Below are positions 18,085 through 26,530 of a stretch of DNA of 29,339 bases, piece after piece. The first letter of the stretch is position 1. Each line of letters starts with the position of its first letter. This stretch comes from a virus. The position numbers and the translations under genes were made by a program. The stretch is from positions 1 to 29,339 of IMG/VR virus record IMGVR_UViG_3300024346_000369. One strand, 5' to 3'. The notes under the pieces were generated by a model. That model made no database searches and had not been told where the DNA came from. It saw nothing but the letters and a program-made list of their open reading frames with translations.

Positions 18085-20535
18085 TTACGAACCACAACCT
18101 TCACATTCGAAAGGTGAATCATCTGGTCGTATCGTTGGTTGTGACACCATCTCTAACTCTTTATTTTCACTTATAAGTGAATTAGAAGAAATTGTTGGTA
18201 CCTCAACATGTTCTACATTTTGTTCGTTTTGTTCAGGTTTTGGTTGTGCTTTTGAGGTATTAATACCAAGACCTTTCAGTGGGTCCACCGCTGATCTTGT
18301 TCTCAAATAGTACATACCTGTTTTCAAACCTAACTTCCAACCAAGTAAATGTGCCGCTAATAATTTGGCTTTACTTGGATTACTAATAAATAAATTTAAA
18401 GATTGTGATTGATCGATAAATACAGATCTATTAGCTGCCATGTGTAATAAGGTCTTTTGAGACATTTCCCACACAGTTTTATATATCTCCTTAATTTCTA
18501 CAGGGATTTCAGGAATGTTTTGAATTGATCCGTTTTCGAGAATCATTTTATCTTTAATCTCATCATTCCATAATCCCGATAACATTAATTCCTTTACAAG
18601 ATGTTTATTAATGACAATAAATTCACCACCTAAAGTTCTTCGAGAATAAAGGTTTGTGGTAAAAGGTTCAAACGCTTCATTGTTCCCCAAAATTTGTGCT
18701 GTTGATGCTGTTGGCATCGGAGCAAAAAGTAATGAGTTTCTAACACCATAGGAAACAACTTCTTTTCTAAGTGACTTCCAATCCCATCTACCCGATAAAT
18801 CGTCATCTTTTAAATTCCACATTTGATATTGGAAAATTCCTTTCTCAATTGGAGAACCCGAGATTGACTCATACGGACCAACTTCTTTAGATAAGTCTTT
18901 AGAAGATGTCATTGCCGCAAAATAGATAGTCTCAAATATGTCTGTTTGTAGTTTATCCGCCTCAGGACTTTCGAATGGTAATCTTAAAATACAGAATACA
19001 TCTGCCAATCCTTGAACTCCAAGACCGATAGGTCTGTGTCTAAAATTAGAACGTTTAGTTTCTTCCGTAGGATAGAAATTAAGATCGATTACATTATTCA
19101 AGTTCTTAACTACTTGATAAACATAGTCATATAAAAGTTGGTGATTAAATTCACCATCAACAATGTATTTTGGTAATGCAATAGATGCAAGATTACAAAC
19201 CGCTTGTTCGGTTGGTGAACTATATTCAATGATCTCGGTACATAGGTTAGATGACTTAATTGTACCTAAATTCTGTTGGTTTGATTTATAATTCGCAGCG
19301 TCTTTATATAACATGTATGGAGTTCCTGTCTCAATTTGAGCCGTTAAGATTGCCTCCATTAATTTTCTCGCCTTTAAGGTTCTTCTTCCTCTACCTTCTT
19401 TTTCATATTGTTCATACAAAATAGTGAAGTCCTTAGATTTAGGTGAATCATAAACATCAGATAATCCTGGTGCCTCGTTTGGTGAGAATAATGTCCAATC
19501 ACCATCCTCTTCAACTCTCTTCATGAAAAGATCCGGTGTCCACATAGCTAAGAACAAATCTCTTGCTCTTAATTCTTCTTTACCGTGATTTTTTCTTAGG
19601 TCAATGAATTCAAATATGTCAGAGTGCCATGGTTCCAAATAAACCGCAAAAGAACCCTTTCTCTTACCTCCTTGATTAATCCAACGAGCAACTTCGTTAT
19701 ATGTTTTCATCATTGGGATAAGTCCATCGGATTCTCCACCCGTTCCTTTAATATAAGAACCTTTAGCCCTTACATCATGAACATGTAAACCAATACCTCC
19801 GGCCCATTTAGAAATATTGGCAACGTCTTTAATAGTGTCGAATAAACCATTAATATCATCGCCTTTATTTCCAATTAGAAAACATGACGACATTTGTTGT
19901 CTTCTTGTACCCGCATTGAATAGGGTTGGTGTTGCATGAGTATAAAAGTGTTGTGATAGGTCGTCATAAATTCTAAGACCCATTTCTAAATCACCATTAC
20001 ATATTGCCATAGCAACTCTCATGTACATATATTGAGGTCTCTCAACAATACGATTACCAATTCTTAAGAGATATGATCTCTCTAAAGTTTTAAAACCAAA
20101 ATAATCAAACTCAAAATCACGCTCTTGTGTAATAGCACCATCAATTACGGAACGGTTTTTCATCACAAATTCGTATAACTCATCAGATATTAATGATGAC
20201 TCTACACCCGTTTTAGGTTCAATAAAAGAATACAATTCCTTTACTGCTTGTGAGAATTTTTTTGGTGTTGTTTTATGTAGATTAGTGACCGCAACTCTAC
20301 CCGCCAATTTTGCATAATCAGGGTGAGTTGTAGTCATTGATGCAGCGGTCTCCGCTGCCAATGTATCTAATTCTGTTGATGATATTCCATCATAAATCCC
20401 TTGAGTAACTTTAAGGGTGATGTATGTTGGATCAACGTAATCTAAATTTAAATCAGAACATAATGCGGAGATTCTTCTAGTGATCTTATCATATCTCATC
20501 TCCTCTAAGGAACCATCTCTTTTCTTTACTTTCAT
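18085..20535 (-). CDS. nrdA: Class Ia ribonucleoside-diphosphate reductase, large subunit
   Basis: An 816-residue NrdA (T4 is about 754) that reduces ribonucleoside diphosphates to deoxy forms in the cytoplasm to feed phage DNA synthesis. An ATP-cone-like start is present (VKKRDGSLEEMRYDKITRRI, residues 3-22). Active-site residues are in place: C218 (SSCFL) and C447 (AVCNLAS) as the redox pair, and N430, C432 and E434 (NLCTE) as the thiyl-radical site. Later come FAPMPTASTAQILGNNEAFE and the Tyr pair of GMYYLRTRSA, which carries the radical from NrdB. The tail ends ECEGCGS, with C811/C814 as the re-reducing CxxC. The linker before it (about 750-808) is long and Gln/Glu/Ser-rich. It lies 12 bases after nrdB in one operon and is followed by a terminator. 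All key residues are intact. Confidence 0.97.
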   Translation of the reverse strand: MKVKKRDGSLEEMRYDKITRRISALCSDLNLDYVDPTYITLKVTQGIYDGISSTELDTLAAETAASMTTTHPDYAKLAGRVAVTNLHKTTPKKFSQAVKELYSFIEPKTGVESSLISDELYEFVMKNRSVIDGAITQERDFEFDYFGFKTLERSYLLRIGNRIVERPQYMYMRVAMAICNGDLEMGLRIYDDLSQHFYTHATPTLFNAGTRRQQMSSCFLIGNKGDDINGLFDTIKDVANISKWAGGIGLHVHDVRAKGSYIKGTGGESDGLIPMMKTYNEVARWINQGGKRKGSFAVYLEPWHSDIFEFIDLRKNHGKEELRARDLFLAMWTPDLFMKRVEEDGDWTLFSPNEAPGLSDVYDSPKSKDFTILYEQYEKEGRGRRTLKARKLMEAILTAQIETGTPYMLYKDAANYKSNQQNLGTIKSSNLCTEIIEYSSPTEQAVCNLASIALPKYIVDGEFNHQLLYDYVYQVVKNLNNVIDLNFYPTEETKRSNFRHRPIGLGVQGLADVFCILRLPFESPEADKLQTDIFETIYFAAMTSSKDLSKEVGPYESISGSPIEKGIFQYQMWNLKDDDLSGRWDWKSLRKEVVSYGVRNSLLFAPMPTASTAQILGNNEAFEPFTTNLYSRRTLGGEFIVINKHLVKELMLSGLWNDEIKDKMILENGSIQNIPEIPVEIKEIYKTVWEMSQKTLLHMAANRSVFIDQSQSLNLFISNPSKAKLLAAHLLGWKLGLKTGMYYLRTRSAVDPLKGLGINTSKAQPKPEQNEQNVEHVEVPTISSNSLISENKELEMVSQPTIRPDDSPFECEGCGS

Positions 20536-20547
20536 TTTATCCTATTT

Positions 20548-21522
20548 TTAAAAATCCATTTCACCAAACGCAGAATCCAAATCCTCTTCCACATCGTTAT
20601 TTACACCCGCCTTTTGGTATTCAGCCACTCTCTTTTCAAAGAAATTAGTTTTTCCCTGTAATGCAATGTTTTGCATAAAGTCGAAAGGATTTTCTGAATT
20701 AAAGTGTTTTGCAACACCTAATGAATCTAATAATCTATCAGTTACAAATTCTAAGTATTGAGACATTAAATCTGAATTCATACCAATTAATCTAACAGGT
20801 AGTGCCTCAAGGATAAATTCCTTTTCAATCTCCAATGCCGAAAGAATTATTTCTTTAATTCTTGCGTGAGATAATTTATTCTCAATATGTTGATTATAGA
20901 GGTGACATGCGAAATCACAGTGTAATCCTTCATCTCTTGAAATTAATTCATTTGAGAAGGTTAAACCTGGCATCAATCCTCTTTTCTTCAACCAGAAAAT
21001 AGAACAGAATGACCCTGAAAAGAAGATACCTTCAACAGCTGCGAACGCAATCAATCTTTCCGCAAAAGAAGGTGATTCAATCCATTTTAATGCCCATTTT
21101 GCCTTCTTATGAATGGCAGGTATGGTGTCAATTGCATTGAATAAGTAATCTTGTTCAGACTTATCCTTAATGTATGTATCGATTAATAACGAATATGTTT
21201 CTGAATGGATATTCTCCATGGCAATTTGAAAACCGTAGAAAAACTTTGCTTCGGTATATTGTACTTCATTAACGAAATTTTCCGCCAAATTCTCATTCAC
21301 AATACCATCAGATGCCGCAAAGAACGCCAATACGTGTTTAACAAAGTGTCTTTCATCATCATTCAACTTATTTGACCAATCATTGATATCTTGTGCAAGA
21401 TCAATTTCTTCGGCCGTCCAAAACGATGCTTCTTGTTGTTTATAGAACTTCCAAATGTCATGGTGTTCGATAGGAAAAAGGACGAAACGTCCCTGATTTT
21501 CTTGTAAAATCTTTTCTGTCAT
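20548..21522 (-). CDS. nrdB: Class Ia ribonucleotide reductase, small (radical) subunit
   Basis: A 324-residue NrdB that houses the di-iron centre and tyrosyl radical for NrdA. Ligands expected from the family are visible: D41 (EEIDLAQD), E103 and H106 with radical Tyr110 ([10 protein letters not shown]), then Glu in [12 protein letters not shown] and Glu/His in [10 protein letters not shown]. The E-x-x-H-x-x-x-Y spacing equals that of the eukaryote-type small subunits. The C-terminal tail [12 protein letters not shown] is the usual docking peptide for NrdA. It is shorter than T4 NrdB (about 388) and closer to the length of cellular enzymes. It sits between the helicase and nrdA with short gaps, so it is probably co-transcribed. 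Confidence 0.97.
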   Translation of the reverse strand: MTEKILQENQGRFVLFPIEHHDIWKFYKQQEASFWTAEEIDLAQDINDWSNKLNDDERHFVKHVLAFFAASDGIVNENLAENFVNEVQYTEAKFFYGFQIAMENIHSETYSLLIDTYIKDKSEQDYLFNAIDTIPAIHKKAKWALKWIESPSFAERLIAFAAVEGIFFSGSFCSIFWLKKRGLMPGLTFSNELISRDEGLHCDFACHLYNQHIENKLSHARIKEIILSALEIEKEFILEALPVRLIGMNSDLMSQYLEFVTDRLLDSLGVAKHFNSENPFDFMQNIALQGKTNFFEKRVAEYQKAGVNNDVEEDLDSAFGEMDF

Positions 21523-21543
21523 CTTTTATAAATTAAATGTTTG

Positions 21544-22935
21544 TTATTGAATGCCGTGAGTTCGTTTATAAATTTCGGCTGCTCGTTTGGTACCTTCCTC
21601 TTTTCTACGAGTTTGGTGACCTAAAAGTGTTTCCTGTTCTGTAACATCAATTTCTAAGTATTCATTATCGAATTTACAGTTTGCAAAGTTAACTCCGTCT
21701 CTACCGATTCTTGATTTAACTAAGGTTACGTTTGCGGTTTTGTTCTCCTTTTGTTCTAAACTTTTTGCAATTGATATAATAACGTGTGCGGATTGTGCCT
21801 TTTTAATGGATCCACCCATATCATCAATATTAACCACGTCAGCTGAGATAGAGTTTCTATTACCCTGAGATGCGGTCCAAACAGCAAGGTTAAGTTCAGA
21901 ACACATTGATTCAACGGCTCTGATTACAGAACCCTCACCTTTCCATTCCTCACCAAAAACACCTCTATCAGAACTAACACAATCAATATAATCAATAATT
22001 AATAGGTCAGGACTGAAACCCTGCGATTCCAATTTTCTAAGTTTTCTTCTAATTTCACCAACAGTGGTTCTATCACTCTCCATTTTAATAAGTTTAAGTT
22101 GACCAAAATTTGGTGAAGTAGTGACCTCTCTAACCTTGGACAATACATAATCCTTATTTTCTTGTGATTCGGTTTGCCAACCACTTGGTTTACCTGACCA
22201 AATTGTGTAGTGTTTCTTTCTTATCTCAGACTCCCTATCTTCAAAGAAAATTTGTACAACTTTAAAACCTAAGTTAACCGCAGTATTAGCAAATTTTGTT
22301 AAGATAGTTGATTTACCAACACCTGTCGGTGCAATAACCATACCTAACTCACCATGACCCAAACCACCTCTAAGTAATTCATCTAAACCACTAATTCCTG
22401 TGGCAATTGGTGTCCTAGTGTCTTTTTCTAATGCTGATTCCAAGTCATCACTAATATCTACAATATCGTCATCACTAGTTCCGACCTGCATTGCTTCTAC
22501 AATCATCTCTTGGATTTTTTCATAATTTTGAAATTCTCCATTGTTAACGATAACATCGACTTTTTTAAGTGTCTTAACCAAATTCTGTTGTTTACAGAAA
22601 TTCATCGCAGTATCTTTTACGTAAGTTGCACCAAGTGTAACTTCTTCAAGATTTTCTATTTCACGTATAGTATCAGTATGAAGTTTTCCCGCTAATGGAT
22701 TACTACTGGTATCTTCACTGATCTTTTGTTTAATAGTAACGTAATTTGGTATTTTACGGTATGTCTCAGTATGTTCTTTAATGATTTGTACAATGTACTT
22801 AAATGAACTATTATCGAAATACTTACTATCTAATACTTCTATGATTTGATCCCCATATTTTGGATCTTCGATAATTGATTTAATTAATGATTGTTGAAAT
22901 TGATTTCCTAGTTTATTAAAATTGTTATCCGTCAT
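21544..22935 (-). CDS. 41: Replicative DNA helicase, gp41/DnaB-like
   Basis: A 463-residue hexameric 5'-3' helicase (T4 gp41 is about 475) that unwinds the replication fork and works with a primase. The N-terminal region (about 1-150) is the helical DnaB-type domain. The RecA-like domain starts about 175 (ATGISGLDELLRGGLGHGEL), with Walker A APTGVGKST at 202-210, Walker B LLIIDYIDC with D315, and a later NSISADVVNIDDMGGSIKKA then SAHVIISIAK as in DnaB motif 4. The C-terminus is basic (HQTRRKEEGTKRAAEIYKRT). It precedes nrdB and follows the 148-aa gene, within the replication block. No primase gene (gp61) is in the window. Confidence 0.95.
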   Translation of the reverse strand: MTDNNFNKLGNQFQQSLIKSIIEDPKYGDQIIEVLDSKYFDNSSFKYIVQIIKEHTETYRKIPNYVTIKQKISEDTSSNPLAGKLHTDTIREIENLEEVTLGATYVKDTAMNFCKQQNLVKTLKKVDVIVNNGEFQNYEKIQEMIVEAMQVGTSDDDIVDISDDLESALEKDTRTPIATGISGLDELLRGGLGHGELGMVIAPTGVGKSTILTKFANTAVNLGFKVVQIFFEDRESEIRKKHYTIWSGKPSGWQTESQENKDYVLSKVREVTTSPNFGQLKLIKMESDRTTVGEIRRKLRKLESQGFSPDLLIIDYIDCVSSDRGVFGEEWKGEGSVIRAVESMCSELNLAVWTASQGNRNSISADVVNIDDMGGSIKKAQSAHVIISIAKSLEQKENKTANVTLVKSRIGRDGVNFANCKFDNEYLEIDVTEQETLLGHQTRRKEEGTKRAAEIYKRTHGIQ

Positions 22936-22967
22936 TTCTTTTTACTTTTACTTATTTTGTCTTTTTT

Positions 22968-23414
22968 TTATAATTCGTAATTGAGATACACCCTTTCCAA
23001 ATTATCGGAAGATAAGGTTTCACTTAGTTCACCTAATATTCTTCTAATCTTTGGTCTGATGTCCACAGAATATCTAACCTTAGGATGGTAGATATGTGCG
23101 GGAAATACCCTTGAAATAAATACATCGTCATTGTGCTTAATTTCTAGTAAGAAGTACTCTTCAGTGTCCGGTCCCTCACTAGTTGCAGGATCAAAAACGG
23201 GAAAATAATTTTGATTATCGTGTAGATATTCCAAAGTTTTTTCTTTTAAATCTAATGAAATTTCTTCACAAATATTTTTAATATTTTCATGAAGATTCAT
23301 AGATTTTCTTACTTGAGGGTTGTAACCCTTCACATTGAAGAATCTTTGTACAATAATGTTACCACTTAAGGTTAACAAAAATTCCATTTTGGTTGAGTCG
23401 TTATTCGAATTCAT
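22968..23414 (-). CDS. Unknown protein between exonuclease and helicase genes (148 aa)
   Basis: A protein of about 148 residues that I do not recognise. It has beta-prone N-terminal strands (EFLLTLSGNIIVQRFFNVKG), a helical centre (NIKNICEEISLDLKEKTLEY), then FLLEIKHNDDVFISRVFPAH and a charged helical end. The first ATG (23414) overlaps the exonuclease stop by 14 bases; an alternative ATG at 23387 would avoid the overlap and begin MEFLLTLSGN, so the start is uncertain. Its place between the 5'-3' exonuclease and the helicase suggests a role in DNA replication or its control. It is shorter than the T4 helicase loader gp59 (217 residues) and shows no motif that would support that name. Confidence 0.7.
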   Translation of the reverse strand: MNSNNDSTKMEFLLTLSGNIIVQRFFNVKGYNPQVRKSMNLHENIKNICEEISLDLKEKTLEYLHDNQNYFPVFDPATSEGPDTEEYFLLEIKHNDDVFISRVFPAHIYHPKVRYSVDIRPKIRRILGELSETLSSDNLERVYLNYEL

Positions 23415-24423
23415 TGTTTTTAAATTTTATTACTCTTTTATTTTTTTCCTTACGGGTTAATCGTAAGAAAGGGTTTAGGAAATTTATCCATGCATCATCC
23501 GATTTAGGTAATACGGTAAATATCCCGTCCTCCATCATCATCTTCATGGTATTCTTATATGATCTCCCTTCGGGATCTAATTCTTCATGTATTAGTGCGG
23601 TGATTGTTTCTCTTGCCTCATCGGTTAGAAACGGTTGGTCTAAACTCACAATACTTTCATTAAGAGTAAAAAATTCTTCCCCAAAAACACCATATTTGGT
23701 GACTCCTGTAAGTAGATTTTTAACTGTGGCGTTATTCTTATCTTCCTCAAACAATTTGTTCGATTTTTCAATAATATCGTTAACCGTGAGAGGTCTTTCC
23801 TTTACTTCAGGGAATAGGGTTATAAATTTTTTTATACCCATATTTTTAATACCCGCGATATTATCGGATCGATCCCCACAAATTATTTTAACGATTTTAA
23901 CGTTCTGTATGTGGATTTCTTCATGATCGTAGATAATCATGTCGTTTTGGTCGTAAAGTTTCCTGTGTGAAGGGTTATATACCTTTGTGGTGTTGGAAAC
24001 TAGTTGTGTTAGGTCCCCATCTGATGAATATATAATTGTGTTTTCTAAACTGTTTTGTGAATAATATGCGATACAGTCATCTGTTTCACAAAATTCAAAC
24101 TCACCTTGTCTTACATATAATTCCTCCAAGTATTGTTGAACCCTTTTTCTCTGTCTTCCGTATGATTGTTTTTCATTGTCAGATCTAACCCTCTCCCTAC
24201 GATTTTCTTTGTATCTGTGATACATTCTTTTTCTCGTAGCTGCACCGTCTTCACCATCCCAAAAAACAACAATTTTATCGAGTTTATAGTATTCGAACGA
24301 TTTCCTTAGGGTGTTCATAAAATGGTATATCCCACCTATATGTTCACCCTTATAGAAATAGTTTTTTAATCCAAAAAAACCAATTGTAAGTAAATTATCT
24401 CCGTCTACTAATAAAACTGACAT
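23401..24423 (-). CDS. rnh: 5'-3' exonuclease, RNase H / FEN family
   Basis: A 340-residue member of the FEN/5'-3' exonuclease family (T4 RNase H is about 305), which removes RNA primers from lagging-strand fragments. Metal-binding acidic residues are visible in order: D7 (LLVDGDN), D56 (VVFWDGEDG), followed by the Arg/Lys/Tyr-rich arch RKRMYHRYKENRRERVR; then E113, D115, D116 (ETDDCIAYYS), D135 and D137 (IYSSDGDLTQ), D184 and D187 (ICGDRSDN), ending in the helix-hairpin-helix-like GIKNMGIKKF. It lies after uvsX and ends overlapping the next gene by 14 bases. A DNA-only flap exonuclease is the alternative name; the catalytic set is complete. Confidence 0.93.
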   Translation of the reverse strand: MSVLLVDGDNLLTIGFFGLKNYFYKGEHIGGIYHFMNTLRKSFEYYKLDKIVVFWDGEDGAATRKRMYHRYKENRRERVRSDNEKQSYGRQRKRVQQYLEELYVRQGEFEFCETDDCIAYYSQNSLENTIIYSSDGDLTQLVSNTTKVYNPSHRKLYDQNDMIIYDHEEIHIQNVKIVKIICGDRSDNIAGIKNMGIKKFITLFPEVKERPLTVNDIIEKSNKLFEEDKNNATVKNLLTGVTKYGVFGEEFFTLNESIVSLDQPFLTDEARETITALIHEELDPEGRSYKNTMKMMMEDGIFTVLPKSDDAWINFLNPFLRLTRKEKNKRVIKFKNNEFE

Positions 24424-24449
24424 TTAAGACCTTTATGAGGTTCAACATT

Positions 24450-25466
24450 CTATTCTTCGTCCTTGTATTCTGAAGGACCTTCTTTGATATCGAAATCACC
24501 ACCTTCTCCAAGTTGGTTGTTCCAATATTCTGCATATTCGTTTTTGTATTGTTCCAAGGATTTCTTTTCCTCGGCAGCGTCTTTTCCTTTTAAGAAACCG
24601 TGTGCGGTTACAATAATCTTTCCATCCTCATATCCCAAACCATTTACGTGGTTCTTCATGATTGATACTTTTGATTTAGTTGCAAACTTCACTTTTCTCC
24701 CACTTTTAACAGCTGAAAGTGGATTGGTACCTGCATTTTTCTGATTTCCAAAACGGAAAACTAATGTTGAGTTTAACCATACTGATTCTCCACCCTTTGC
24801 TTTGATCTTTGGTTGACCGAAAGGATTATCAGGTAACTCAACCCATGGTTGATTTACGATAACCAATGTATTAGTGAATTGAGAATCAACACGTCTTGAA
24901 CCCGAAATTCTTTGGTTAAGACCCATACCGATCTTATCAGAAAGTACAGATGCATTGTGTTGTTTACCACCTTTACCATCAAAAGTCATTTTACATGGTA
25001 CTGAACCAACTGAATCCCATAACAATAGTAAATCATATTCTAATTCACCTTTTTTCTGTGCATCCAATAACTCATTAATGTAATCGGTAATTTGTTCTAT
25101 GTATTCAAATTGATTGTTGAATAGAAAGAAACCTTCGTATTCGATTTCCCCCGTTTCTTCATCAACCAATTCTTCAACTTCCAATCCCATTAATTTTGCG
25201 TGTGGGAAGTCCCATTTTTGTTCTGTAATAATGAACACAGGGAGAATACCTTTCTTCTGAGCATCCACCGCAGTTTTTACCAATGCAGTTGTTTTACCAG
25301 TATCAGAATGACCTAAGAACATGTTTATGTGTCCCATTGCAGGACCCGGTAAACCTGTTGCATCTAAAAAGGCATCTCCTAAGTCAAAAAATCGGTCGGT
25401 TTTGAACTTCGCCTGTTTAGAGAATTTACCTTTTATCTCCGCGAAACTTTTTTTCTTTATTGCCAT
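24450..25466 (-). CDS. uvsX: UvsX/RecA-like recombinase
   Basis: A 338-residue RecA-family protein (T4 UvsX is about 391) that coats single-stranded DNA and carries out strand exchange in recombination-dependent replication and repair. Walker A is GHSDTGKTT at residues 52-60, Walker B is LLLLWD with D151, and the following DSVGSVP is typical of phage UvsX. A long L2-type loop region (VIVNQPWVELPDNPFGQPK, then KAKGGESVWLNSTLVF) is present. The C-terminus is acidic (GEGGDFDIKEGPSEYKDEE), as in many RecA proteins, and may regulate DNA binding. Its ATG lies 21 bases after a structured terminator-like element, which could control its expression. No uvsY was found in the window. Confidence 0.95.
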   Translation of the reverse strand: MAIKKKSFAEIKGKFSKQAKFKTDRFFDLGDAFLDATGLPGPAMGHINMFLGHSDTGKTTALVKTAVDAQKKGILPVFIITEQKWDFPHAKLMGLEVEELVDEETGEIEYEGFFLFNNQFEYIEQITDYINELLDAQKKGELEYDLLLLWDSVGSVPCKMTFDGKGGKQHNASVLSDKIGMGLNQRISGSRRVDSQFTNTLVIVNQPWVELPDNPFGQPKIKAKGGESVWLNSTLVFRFGNQKNAGTNPLSAVKSGRKVKFATKSKVSIMKNHVNGLGYEDGKIIVTAHGFLKGKDAAEEKKSLEQYKNEYAEYWNNQLGEGGDFDIKEGPSEYKDEE

Positions 25467-25475
25467 TTATTTTTT

Positions 25476-25541
25476 TTAATTAAAAAGGGTCCCCATCCTC
25501 GGGGCCGACATAGTCGGTGTTGCTCCACCAGATGTTTCCAT
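25476..25541 (-). CDS. Possible 21-codon leader ORF before uvsX
   Basis: A minus-strand ORF starting ATG GAA ACA TCT and ending TAA, ten bases before the uvsX start. The peptide begins METSGGATPT and ends GTLFN, with three internal Met residues. A-rich sequence precedes the ATG, like other starts here. It occupies the inside and 3' arm of the structured element, so its high G+C may come from the RNA fold instead of coding need. If translated, a ribosome would open the terminator stem and let transcription pass into uvsX. It could equally be chance; no homologue is known to me. Confidence 0.25.
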   Translation of the reverse strand: METSGGATPTMSAPRMGTLFN

Positions 25542-25569
25542 CAATTTATTTTTTTTGAGGTGGGGACCC
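25487..25569 (-). terminator. Multi-hairpin terminator-like element between gp32 and uvsX
   Basis: On the minus strand, GGGTCCCCA (25569-25561) pairs perfectly with TGGGGACCC (25495-25487), and the flanking CCTC/GAGG extends the stem by four bases past a single bulge. Five T follow at once (25486-25482), as in an intrinsic terminator. Inside are three small hairpins: GATG-GAAA-CATC with a GNRA loop, GGTG-GAGCAA-CACC, and CCGAC-TAT-GTCGG. An alternative short stem CCCC-GAGGAT-GGGG shares the 3' arm and would compete with the long stem. The layout is more elaborate than a simple terminator and is compatible with a regulated leader (attenuator or riboswitch-like). It matches no RNA family that I can name. 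Confidence 0.6.
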
Positions 25570-25581
25570 GTGTTTTAGTTT

Positions 25582-26433
25582 TTAGAATGGTAAATCGTCA
25601 TCAACTTCTTGTGACACTTGTGGATCCTCTACGGGAACATTTGCCTTCAAAGGTGCCGAACCACCGAAATCAGTTTCTGATTCTGATTTTGACACGTATT
25701 TCTTTGCCTCTGTATCCCATACAGGTACTTCACCCAATGCAACCATCTCTAAATATTCGATTGGTTTTACTGAATAAACATCTCTCCACGTTGTATCGTC
25801 ATTTGCCCATTCGTTTGCAATTTCGGAATCGGTGTGTAAAGGAGTTTTATCATCTTGGATGATAGAGTTAATAGTAGTATATTCTCTACCATTAGGTGCC
25901 TTGTTTAAGGTCAATGATAAAATCAAGTCTCTACCTTCAAGGATGTCGGTTACATCACCTTTACTTCTAATGATAGGAATGATTTTGTCCAAAGGACCAT
26001 CACCTTTGTAGTTGTGTTTGAATCTCCAAAATTTAGGACCGTCTTGTTCGTTATCACGATCGATAACTTTTACGATATAAAATTTTCTTGCTCTGTAGTT
26101 TCTCGCAATTTGACGATCTGTTTCATCACCTGTTGCTTCTAAACTCTTCTTAACCTCATTAAGTGGTGATCTTTCACCATCTTGTGCGGGGTCATAAAGT
26201 TTTACCCATGATCCATTTACTTGGATTTCATGGAACTCAACCTCTTTAAAACATGTACTACCGTCCTTTGTTGGTAGAATTCTGATTCTCTTCTGACCTG
26301 AGGTTGAACCTTTTGGTAAGATAGTTGTGAAGTACTTTTTTAGTCGATCTTCACTCGACACTTTGTTGCCGCTTGCGGCAGGTTGCGTATTTTTCTCGTA
26401 CTGAGAAAGAATCGCGTCAATTGAATTGTTCAT
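25582..26433 (-). CDS. 32: Single-stranded-DNA-binding protein gp32
   Basis: A 283-residue gp32-type protein (T4 is 301) that coats single-stranded DNA and organises replication, recombination and repair. After a basic N-terminus (SSEDRLKKYFTTILPKGSTS) comes the OB-fold core: KRIRILPTKDG, FHEIQVNGSWVKLYDPAQDG, then NYRARKFYIVKVIDRDNEQD and FWRFKHNYKGDGPL. The acidic C-terminus ends EVDDDLPF, as expected for partner binding. ATG 26433 is preferred; an in-frame ATG at 26472 lies inside the T-run of a terminator and adds residues unlike the family. Only one Cys is present, so the zinc-binding Cys set of T4 gp32 is missing. Terminator-like elements on both sides suggest it is transcribed alone, probably at high level. 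Confidence 0.92.
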   Translation of the reverse strand: MNNSIDAILSQYEKNTQPAASGNKVSSEDRLKKYFTTILPKGSTSGQKRIRILPTKDGSTCFKEVEFHEIQVNGSWVKLYDPAQDGERSPLNEVKKSLEATGDETDRQIARNYRARKFYIVKVIDRDNEQDGPKFWRFKHNYKGDGPLDKIIPIIRSKGDVTDILEGRDLILSLTLNKAPNGREYTTINSIIQDDKTPLHTDSEIANEWANDDTTWRDVYSVKPIEYLEMVALGEVPVWDTEAKKYVSKSESETDFGGSAPLKANVPVEDPQVSQEVDDDLPF

Positions 26434-26472
26434 ATTATTACGATTTAAATTATGTGTAAATAAAAGATACAT

Positions 26473-26506
26473 AAAAAAAGTCCGAGAGTCAAGGCCCCCG
26501 GACTTT
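26473..26506 (-). terminator. Intrinsic terminator before gp32
   Basis: On the minus strand AAAGTCCG pairs with CGGACTTT, and G-C/G-U pairs (GGGG with CTCT) extend the stem to 12 base pairs around a CCTTGA loop, followed by a long T-run (26479-26473). It lies 24 bases after the stop of the 121-residue protein and 39 bases before the gp32 start. It ends the upstream transcript, so gp32 needs its own promoter in the short A/T-rich gap. Confidence 0.9.
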
Positions 26507-26530
26507 AAAAGTCAAAATAAATTAAAAAAA

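Noticed and set aside
25487-25569. Hammerhead or HDV-like ribozyme before uvsX
   Set aside because: The GAAA and GGGACC pieces first suggested it, but the hammerhead core CUGAUGA and the nested HDV P1/P3 pairing are not present.
26434-26472. Longer gp32 starting at the ATG at 26472
   Set aside because: This ATG lies in the T-run of the upstream terminator and the extra 13 residues do not look like a gp32 N-terminus.
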